Shown: positions 56,187-64,000 of the stretch, in pieces | How the letters are laid out: every line of letters starts with the position of its first letter | Numbering within the stretch: the stretch's first letter is position 1 | DNA from: Lytechinus pictus | Lineage: Eukaryota > Echinodermata > Echinoidea > Temnopleuroida > Toxopneustidae | Reading direction: 5' to 3' | Length of the DNA stretch: 64,000 bases | NCBI RefSeq assembly: GCF_037042905.1 | Contig: NC_087251.1 | Coordinates: forward strand, 37,754,373-37,818,372 | Translations under genes and position numbers: made by a program | The notes under the pieces: generated by a model | Told to the model about the DNA's origin: nothing | The model's database searches: none | Seen by the model: the letters and a program-made list of their open reading frames with translations, nothing else

Positions 56187-56468
56187 ATAAAGGAAGATGA
56201 AGATAAACACAACAGCGATGATGGAGATGAACATGACAGCGATGATGGAGATGAACGTGACAGCAATGATGAAGATGATCGTGACAGCGATGATGAAGAT
56301 GAACATGACAGCGTTGATGAAGATGTTCGTGACAGCAACGAGGAAGATGAGCATGACAGCGATGATGATGATGAACATGACGGCAAGGATGAAGGTGAAC
56401 ATGACAGCAACAAGGAAGATGAATATGACAGCGATGAGGAAGAGGTGCCAAGAGGGCCCACTTGTAAG
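56187..56468 (+). CDS. Exon encoding an acidic octapeptide repeat
   Basis: The exon lies between acceptor CTACTTAG and donor GTAAAT and is 94 codons long, phase 0 at both ends. The protein is about ten copies of an eight-residue unit of the form DDEDEHDS (variants DDGDERDS, VDEDVRDS, NEEDEHDS, NKEDEYDS), then DEEEVPRGPTCK. The DNA repeat is therefore 24 bases and in frame throughout despite many substitutions, which supports real coding. Ser followed by acidic residues gives many potential casein kinase 2 sites. It joins in phase to the exon at 57819. Minus-strand ORFs over this stretch are shadows. Function unknown. Confidence 0.6.
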
Positions 56469-57818
56469 GTAAATGATCAGGGGAAGTGGATGATGATGGC
56501 AATCATTTTTGCAAAGCAATTTGTGTAAGGCAACTTGTCAGAAGTTTGTGCTGCATCTTTAAGCAGAATCCTGCTTATAATTGTAAAGGTGCTATGCACC
56601 TTTCATAGTTTATTTCAATCTTTCCCTGTTATTTTTGTATGATGAAGCATCAGGATTGGAACTGAAAAGACCCTTGCAGGCTTCCTGGGGAAAAGATGCA
56701 GCTCTGACTTTTAAAAAGTTGCCTAAAAAGTAATGGAAAGTGTGGGTTATCCCACCCAAAGCCGATTTAAACCATATTTTCTTATCAAATTCAGGGAGGA
56801 AAGAGCAAGATCAAGCTGCTTTCCTTTGACCCCATGCTCGATGCCCCCAATCCCCAATAAGTTATGAATTATTAAATTTATATCTGTTAACCTGGTTATA
56901 TAATAGAATGCATGAATAAACTGCTGCATCTGAAAACTGTATGTCAGCAACTTTTTGCTGTTCTTTTTAATGATTTCTCATCAATTGTCAAAAACAAATG
57001 CAAGCTTGAAATTTCCCTACATTTTTCAACTGCAAAGGTACTAAAAAAGAAAGACACTGAAGCAAATGCCATATATCAGAGATTTTAAATTATGGATTAA
57101 TTGGAATGTGAGCAAATGATCAGAACATAGTCAAATATTGAATTTTTGTAAGGATCTAATTTTCCTTTGATCGACTTTGGAACACAAATTATGAGATAGG
57201 CATAGTACTGAATTTGAGTGACTGTTTGGTGTCCTATTTCTAACACAAACCGTTCATGAGCTGTATAAGTTATATTGTAATTAACCAATATTTTCGTAAA
57301 TTCAAAACTGGGATTGGCTTGTGAAAATCACTGCAGCAGCAGGACGGCTTGCCGCGTGGAAATTCAAAGATAATGGGAATTTCGCCAATCCCATTGTTAT
57401 GCTTTGGAACCCATGAATGTGTTTTGCATTAATTACAAGTTACAGGGGGGGGTAGCCCCCTTTGTCACCGCTGCATCCGCACCTGGATATTATTTTTTAT
57501 TGGAGCTCAAATTGGATTTCTATTTTGTCATTCTATCATCGTTTAATACATGCATTACATAATGTTATACGTGTGTTATAATAAGTTTTAAAAATATATA
57601 TCGAATAATTACACCCGTGAAAGTGAGATTTTGTTGTAACATGCTGATTTATCAGAATAACCAGCATGATAAAGGTATTTGACCGATGACATTTACAATA
57701 TTTTCTTACAGCAATGAAATAAAATATTTATCCCATTAACACATCCAACCATGATAAGCAGCCAACGCCAATAATCTTATTTATTTGCATTAATATTTTT
57801 TTCATATTTTTTTAACAG
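56469..57818. other. Intron between the acidic exon and the terminal exon
   Basis: AT-rich, no repeats recognised beyond a G run at 57447. A G+C patch at about 57340–57370. Confidence 0.45.
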
Positions 57819-57890
57819 CTTTCCATTCCAAATGGAATAAGGATGTTGGAGTTCACCATCCCTCCCTTTAGCTTTTTATCCGGTGCTTGA
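57819..57890 (+). CDS. Terminal exon following the acidic exon
   Basis: A long T tract and TTTAACAG acceptor open LSIPNGIRMLEFTIPPFSFL and end with SGA and TGA at 57888. Phase 0 fits the donor at 56468, giving a C-terminus that is hydrophobic and proline-containing. Possible polyadenylation signal AATAAA near 58374. Short, so moderate confidence. Confidence 0.45.
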   Translation, partial: LSIPNGIRMLEFTIPPFSFLSGA

Positions 57891-58002
57891 AGGATGAAGA
57901 GAGATCTTGGTGCGTTCAACTACAGCAAGCAAGGAGGGGCCTTATTCCTTCTACCAGGAAGAGGAAGTGGAGCATACCGGAAAGGAGGATTGCTTGACTC
58001 CT

Positions 58003-58213
58003 GGGGGGTGTTTCACAAAGATTGAGTATGACTTAAAGTTGCACTTAAATGCCTAGTTCCGTGCAGTATCAAAGGCATGACCGCATTGGTAAGATCATGC
58101 CAAGATGACGCGCACTACTGCGTATCAATCAATGAGATTGTGCGTTGCATATCATGTACGTGTCGGCATTTAAATGTGACTCTAAGTCATACTTAAATCT
58201 TTGTGAAACACCC
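58003..58213. mobile_element. Foldback MITE, second copy of the 10624 family
   Basis: GGGTGTTTCACAAAGATT at left, AATCTTTGTGAAACACCC at right. The interior (AGATTGTGCGTTGCATATCA and a CTACTGCGTA phrase) appears in the opposite order to the 10624 copy, so the two lie in opposite orientations. Confidence 0.75.
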
Positions 58214-60631
58214 ACCAGGAGTTCTACAATCGGGGCGATCATACCCTCATCCAATATTGGCGCGCAGATACGTATGCTATCAAAGCATATCCCTAATATC
58301 AGGTATAAGGAACCTGAATGTATTTCTATAAGAGCCCACTTTCGACCTCAAGCATTCCCCCATTGAGAAATCAGAATAAAAAATTATGATAAATTGAAAG
58401 AAGTTAGACAAGTATTGACTATAGTTATGACTGTTTGAAAGTGAGATCATAGGGATGTTTCTAAAATATTTGTATTTTATATCTATTTACAATATCTAAT
58501 GTAAATAGTGGCATTATAAACTAACCAAATCATCAAGAAACCCTTGATGATGTTACATACTAGAATTCCATACTGTTACGCATTGCAATGCAAGAAAAGG
58601 TTATCAAAATAAGAAAATCAGAAGAAAAATTGTATAGTTTTCATCCTTTCACATTAATTACCTATTTGAGGCATTATTTTACTGGGGTGCGGAAATGATG
58701 GCAAAAATTTGTTTAGAATATTCTAAGATCAATAGTTGTGTTGGTTCTGTTTTGATAAATCTGTATTAGCATGGTGTCCTTAATTGTAATGACCGATAGT
58801 CACCTCTGCTGTCTACCACGCTCTGCAACAGAAATCGGTATGCATGTCACCCACATTGTTATCTACAGACTGTACACTTAATTTTGATATTATCTAATCA
58901 ATTTTGCTTATTTATGCATAAATGAGACATATACTCTTTATCAATCAAATATAGCCCCAAACTTTTGTTTCGGAACTCCTTGTGGGATTCTTACCAAACT
59001 TTTCTAATGAAATGAAATTGTGAAGTTTATGATTTTCAAAATTTACTATTTATTTCAATAATTTTTAAAATCTATTTTGTTTTCCAAATTTGCTTATGAT
59101 ACTATTTCAATCTTAAATAACCTGATTTTAATTTATTTTAAGCATTTAAAGCAGAAAATACTGATACATTCATAAATTTAAGTTTTAAGATTTGAGTATT
59201 CATTTAATTGAAAATTTATGAATCGACTGAAAACGTATACCTAATCTACCTAATACGGGAGATTTCCATTACGGTATGTAAATCAAAGTGAATGAACTAA
59301 ATGCCAGTTTAGAAGACTTATTGTGAATTTGCTACTCATGAATCCATGTTTTAAATATGTTATATGATGACTTTTGTGTAGCTCCAAGGGGCAGGTCCAA
59401 GCTATTATCTCTTTGCTGGCATACTATGTAGGACATGATTATTACTAGGAGTATAAATATGTGCATAAGGTTGGTATTATGCCTAGTTGGTTTTTGTGAA
59501 GTTACTTTGGTTTTCTACCTTCTCTTGATGAAGTATAAAAGGCCCTGTCACATCCTTCCGTGCAAGCCTTGCAGGTAAGTTGTGGGCAATCACCCACAAT
59601 TCACCTGCAACAAAATGCTCAAAAGATTTTTGTGGAAAAATCAGACTTTGATGCCCTCTTGCAGGCAACTGTGTGCGAGATACTGTTAATGCAGGCGACG
59701 TACGGATAGCCAAAAAAAATACCGCAAGCTACATGTAAGGCCTGAATGAAATGAAGTGACAAGACCTTTGAATGGTACTTGGGGGGGGGGGGGTTGTGTA
59801 TGTTGCCTATTTCTGCAAAAGTGGATCCAAAGGTTTTCCAGAGTTTTTGCCTCTTTAGTTTTATCTCTGGTTTTTTACCCTGGAGCTACTTGTCGTAGAA
59901 TTGTTTAACACCCCCCCCCCCCCCCATTTTCTGTGCAATACTTTATATATACTTATTTCCCATGAATAATGTTGATATGTTCTGTCCAATCTAATGATAT
60001 GTAAATTTTCATTTTTTATCTAAATTATAGATAAAGGGTATTTCAAATGCACAGAATAGGGAAGTTTGTTATTAACCTAAATTCAATCAATATAAGTACA
60101 GAAGATATAGTGGTCATGTATTCAAAGGTCACAGATGACAAATATGTCGAAATATCATGTTCATGCGATCACTGAAGAACTGTTTGAGGGATCAACTTCA
60201 TTTAGATTGGAGGGGCAAGAATCTGATTAGATTTGGAGTCAATATGTACCAGAAGTATGTTTGTTCCCATGATAAAGAACCATGTAAGGGTTCAACTTCA
60301 AAATCGGCTTGTGTATGCATATGGGTGTGACAAAGATCTGATTCAATTTCTGGGTCAAAGGTCAAACAGGTTCCATATTGAAAATCCCATTCTCAAAATA
60401 TTTGAATACTTGTTTCCTGTATTCATATCAGAAGCATAGTGACTTTGGGTTTATGAGGTCAAAAGTCACAGAGGTCATTTTGAACTATTTCTTATCTTTC
60501 AATAAGTTAAGAACCATTTGAGGGTTATTGTATGCCTTCAAATATTTATTTCTCACAAAAATTGAAGATGTTTTAGTACTTTAATTTGAACTTTGCTCAT
60601 GTATGCATATGTGATTGAGGATCTGTTTTTG
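58214..60631. other. Non-coding stretch
   Basis: AT-rich. About 59535–59770 begins AAGGCCCTGTCACATCCTTC and ends near AAGTGACAAGACCTTTG with partly inverted phrases (GTGGGCAATCACCCAC), probably a degraded MITE. G run at 59780, C run at 59910. From 60100 to 60600 several AAAGGTCA and GAGGTCA phrases foreshadow the element that follows. No gene. Confidence 0.4.
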
Positions 60632-61784
60632 TCTCGCCTGCATAGCAGAGCGAGACTATAGGCGCCGCTTTTCCGACGGCGGCGGCGGCGTCAACATCAA
60701 ATCTTAACCTAAGGTTAAGTTTTTGAAATTACATCATAACTTAGAAAGTCTATAGACCTAGTTCATGAAACTTGGACATAAGGTTAATCAAGTATTACTG
60801 AACATCCTGCCTGAGTTTCAGGTCACATGACCAAGGTCAAAGGTCATTTAGGGTCAATGAACTTTGACCATGTTGGGAGAATTATTTTCAAAATCTTAAC
60901 CGAAGGTTAAGTTTTTGAAATTACATAATAACTTAGAAAGTATATGGACCTAGTTCATGAAACTTGGGCATAAGGTTAATCAAGTAAAAGTGAACATCCT
61001 GCTTGAGTTTCAGGTCACGTGACCAAGGTCAAAGGTCATTTAGGGTCAATGAACTTTGGTCAAGTTGGGGGTATTTGTTGAATTACCATCATAACTTTGA
61101 AAATTTATGGATCTAGTTCATGAAACTTGGACATTAGGTTAATTAAGTACCACTGAATATCCTGTGCGAGTTTCAGGTCACATGACCATGGTCAATGGTC
61201 ATTTAAGGTCAATGAACTTTGGCCGTGTTGGGGGTATTTGTTAAATTACCATCCTAACTCTGAAAGTTTACGGATCTAGTTCATAAAACTCGAACAAAAG
61301 AGTAATCAAGTATCACTGAACATCCTGTACGAGTTTCAGGTCACATGACCATGGTCAAAGGTCATTAAAGGTCAATGAACTTTGGCCGTGTTGGGGGTAT
61401 TTGTTGAATTACCATCGTAACTCTGAAAGTTTATGGATCTAGTTCATAAAACTTGGGATATAAGAGTAATCAAGTATCACTGAACATCCCCTGTGAATTT
61501 CAGGTCACAAAACCAAGGTCAAAGGTCAGTTAAGGTCAATAAACTTAGGCAATGTTGGGGTAATTGTTGAATTGCCATCATAACTTTGAAAGTTTATAGA
61601 TAGAGTGAATGAAATGTGGACATGGGTGTAGTTGACAAGTCTTAAGTCACCGTTCAAATGTCATTTATGGTCAATGAACGTGGTATTATGTCATTATATG
61701 AATGGTGTTTTTGAGAATGATTATTTTATAGTAGTTTTCAAAGTTAGCACTGCTGCTATATTAAATCGCGTAATGCAGGCGAGA
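60632..61784 (+). mobile_element. Element of tandem ~170-base units with TCTCGCCTGCAT inverted ends
   Basis: Starts TCTCGCCTGCAT (60632–60643), ends ATGCAGGCGAGA (61773–61784). After the left end there is a short hairpin (TCTCGC…GCGAGA) and a GGCGGCGGCGGCG run. The body has about six tandem units of 165–190 bases, each with CATAACTT.GAAAGT, GATCTAGTTCATGAAACTTG, a TCACTGAACATCCTG phrase, CAGGTCACATGACCA and AAGGTCAAAGGTCA. No transposase ORF. Truncated or decayed relatives are at 1–104, 37978, 39500, 55493 and 56010. Confidence 0.8.
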
Positions 61785-62671
61785 CTGCCAGAGCGTTCCA
61801 CTTGTTATTATTTACACCTCAAGGTCAAATGTCCTGGAGGCCATTATTTGAAAATATGATATATGTATTTCAATGGCAGAGGCATTATTTTACTGTATGC
61901 AATTGAGAGTTGATCTATCATCTACTAGTAGTTTATTTCAATTTACTCATAGTCTCAGTAATGTATGGTGCCAGTCATGTTTATATAGGTCTGGTATTAG
62001 ATGTGTTAAAAGTTTATGACTCTTGAGAAACAACTCTGGGAAAATTTTCACAAATAGTTAAATTACACTCAAATCATGCATACATGTAAGACAGTGTTAA
62101 TGCACTTATGTTTGATACACAGCCTTATTGTTTCATTTTCAGTAGAGTTTGTCCTGTTAGGGAGATCCAACCAATATGGGGATCCCTTATTTTCATATGC
62201 AATTGAAAATTTTAGAGCATTTTTAGTCATTCTCAAATCTTTGTAAAACCCCTCTTTGATTTGTCTCTTACCTGTATGTAAAATAGCTTGGACCTGCCGA
62301 CACGTACTGTATATTAGGGACAGTGATTTTCCGTTTAATACCGGTAAATCATAACAGAAAATTATTTGTGGTTGGAATTAATGTGATATGTCATTGAGTT
62401 TATCTTTGCAAACTGAATTCAAGCTTTTGCTTTGTACAAACACAAAATCTCCATTTTAGATCAAGTTTGAAACAGAATTGTAGGTTTTCAGAAACGGAAA
62501 TGACCATGTTTTGAAATGGAAAATCTCTGTCCCTGCCTATAGTCTTTGATTGTACTATATTGCTTTGCTTGCTTTGTACTCATTATTTTTTTATTTCTTG
62601 AAAAAGAATGTAAGACCAGCAGCCCAGAAGATTCATTCAAGTTACAGGACCATAGCAGTTGATCTCAATCG
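61785..62671. other. Non-coding stretch
   Basis: AT-rich with no recognised repeats or genes. Confidence 0.35.
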
Positions 62672-62838
62672 ATGGTGGTAGGCCCTGAACCTCACAAACA
62701 TGGCTTCCTGTCTGGTTTGAGCTGGGATCTTCCTGCCAGAATCACACAATTAGCGACATCACTACCAAGAGATATATTTTTCAGTGTGCAGAGAAGGGCA
62801 TTGGACACTGTTGTGCATGGTATACAACTTGCCACAAC
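62672..62838 (+). CDS. Weak exon candidate
   Basis: An open frame starting MVVGPEPHKHGFLSG and continuing LSWDLPARITQLATSLPRDI up to a good donor (CAAC|GTAAGT). The frame may start at the ATG or at an acceptor just upstream (CATAGCAG). The product has a plausible amphipathic composition but I do not recognise it. Confidence 0.3.
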
Positions 62839-63683
62839 GTAAGTGCTTTAATAATGATTTCAATGATATTTTTGTAGCCTAAAGTATGTGAGACAATGCA
62901 ATTGGTTTTCCAGTTTATGTACTGAGGGCAAAAACTTTTGTGAAAATATTGGACATCAATTTTCCATGATCAAGTTTTTCTCTCTCTTTTTAATGATTGT
63001 AATCCCTTCTCTTTACCATTACTGTTTTTTCTTCCCATTTATGTATCCTTTTGTAGGCTGTACAATGTATGTCAATCCATTGAATCTTTTTTTATATACC
63101 TCTCAGTACTATTTGTTCTAGCTGTTGCTCTAACTTTCTTTTTGTTTCACATTGCTGCGACATGATATCTGCCATGACTGATTTATATATACAGACATTG
63201 ATTTTTTTAATTGCAGAGCAATGATAGAGCAATGTGAATTATTTTGCAATATATATTCTCTTTTCTGTATGTGTTAATTTTTTGGTCAAACTAATTTGAA
63301 TAAATATTTCAAACTTTATCACGGTCATGTCACCATGTACGTACATAGACCTCATGTTTGCTGAGTGTGTATCCATCATGTATTCACAGAATGTGAAGAG
63401 ATAATGTGGACTGCACGAATGTTTAGATATGTGATGATCAAGGTAGATTCTCAAAATAGGTTTGTCTGCCCAAATCTTCAACTTCGGATATAAATTTTTC
63501 CACCCATTTTTATGAGGGTTGTGCACTTCAATGGTTTTTCCACAATGTGTAAAAAAAATGCTCCTTCAATCAGAGCAATATAAGTCTGGAATCTTGTTTC
63601 AGAAGTGCAATGTCAAACTTTGATTTCTAGAGCCTTCCCAGAGTAGTGTTTTAAGTTGACCCATATTGATATTTGAAATATTG
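62839..63683. other. Non-coding stretch
   Basis: AT-rich. Short ORFs lack support. A possible intron if both neighbouring candidates are real. Confidence 0.3.
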
Positions 63684-64000
63684 ATGGAGCAGTGTTGTCA
63701 ATATGGCTTTGGAGCTTGGTGGCATCGATCAAGATGGATAAAAAACTGGTTTGCACTCCAAATCGACGCAGGTAACCATTTGTTCTGCACAAAGAGAAGA
63801 GAGAGGAACTGGCAACGTATGTTGGAAGAATGCTGCAGACTTCTAGAAATTTGTTTCCGTTGCATGCAACATCTTTATATTTGGTGTTTGGAATCTGGTA
63901 ATGTTGCGCTGATCTTCAAGTACTGTCTGACCACAAGGAATTGTGTTCCTTTGAGCTTATGCATGTTATGCAGAGCTCTTCGAAACCTCATGCAAGTCAC
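63684..64000 (+). CDS. Open frame running off the right edge
   Basis: 105 codons from ATG without a stop up to the window end, starting MEQCCQYGFGAWWHRSRWI. The product is unusually rich in Cys and Trp. A possible donor (CGCAG|GTAACC) occurs at about 63770. A frame this long by chance is uncommon but not rare in this much sequence. Not recognised. Confidence 0.25.
   Translation, partial: MEQCCQYGFGAWWHRSRWIKNWFALQIDAGNHLFCTKRRERNWQRMLEECCRLLEICFRCMQHLYIWCLESGNVALIFKYCLTTRNCVPLSLCMLCRALRNLMQV

Noticed and set aside
56160-56519. Minus-strand ORFs rich in Ile/Val, His/Arg or Ser
   Set aside because: Antisense shadows of the splice-bounded plus-strand acidic exon.

Overview
The window is animal nuclear DNA. 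It shows GT–AG introns, long AT-rich non-coding stretches, microsatellites, a tRNA-derived SINE, LTR and non-LTR retrotransposon remains, and many short inverted-repeat DNA transposons. Several of these repeats look to me, from memory, like families common in echinoderm genomes, so a sea-urchin-like marine deuterostome is my best guess. That assignment is inference; I could not run a search.

Layout. 1–1.4 kb: the end of a dispersed element and a SINE. 1.4–6.2 kb: an LTR retroelement with two identical 175-bp LTRs and one gag/protease-like ORF but no polymerase. 6.4–9.3 kb: the last three recognisable exons of the mitochondrial ribosomal protein S10 gene, with microsatellites and a 5'-truncated non-LTR retrotransposon in its introns. 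9.3–20 kb: mostly repeats, plus an unrecognised minus-strand ORF (14.3–14.8 kb) and a possible last exon encoding a membrane tail (15.9 kb). 20–25 kb: a decayed reverse transcriptase gene holding a transposon inside a transposon, plus another small insertion. 25–34 kb: a possible first coding exon (26.09 kb), three TTAA-flanked foldback elements and retrotransposon fragments. 34–37 kb: another reverse transcriptase fragment and a minus-strand charged, glutamine-rich coding exon with an internal 113-bp triplication. 39.7–57.9 kb: pieces of one or more plus-strand genes. Between these pieces lie a 10.9-kb array of 186-bp satellite monomers (41.3–52.2 kb) and a 1.4-kb array of 49-bp units (53.4–54.9 kb). 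58–64 kb: repeats, a roughly 1.15-kb element built of tandem units rich in AGGTCA hexamers, and two weak coding candidates at the right edge.

Only MRPS10 is identified with confidence. The other coding calls rest on splice signals, open frames and composition. Most of the interest lies in repeat biology: a recent polymerase-less LTR element, a satellite whose period is a whole number of codons, a minisatellite that appears to have grown from the end of an exon, and nested transposons dated relative to one another by target duplications.
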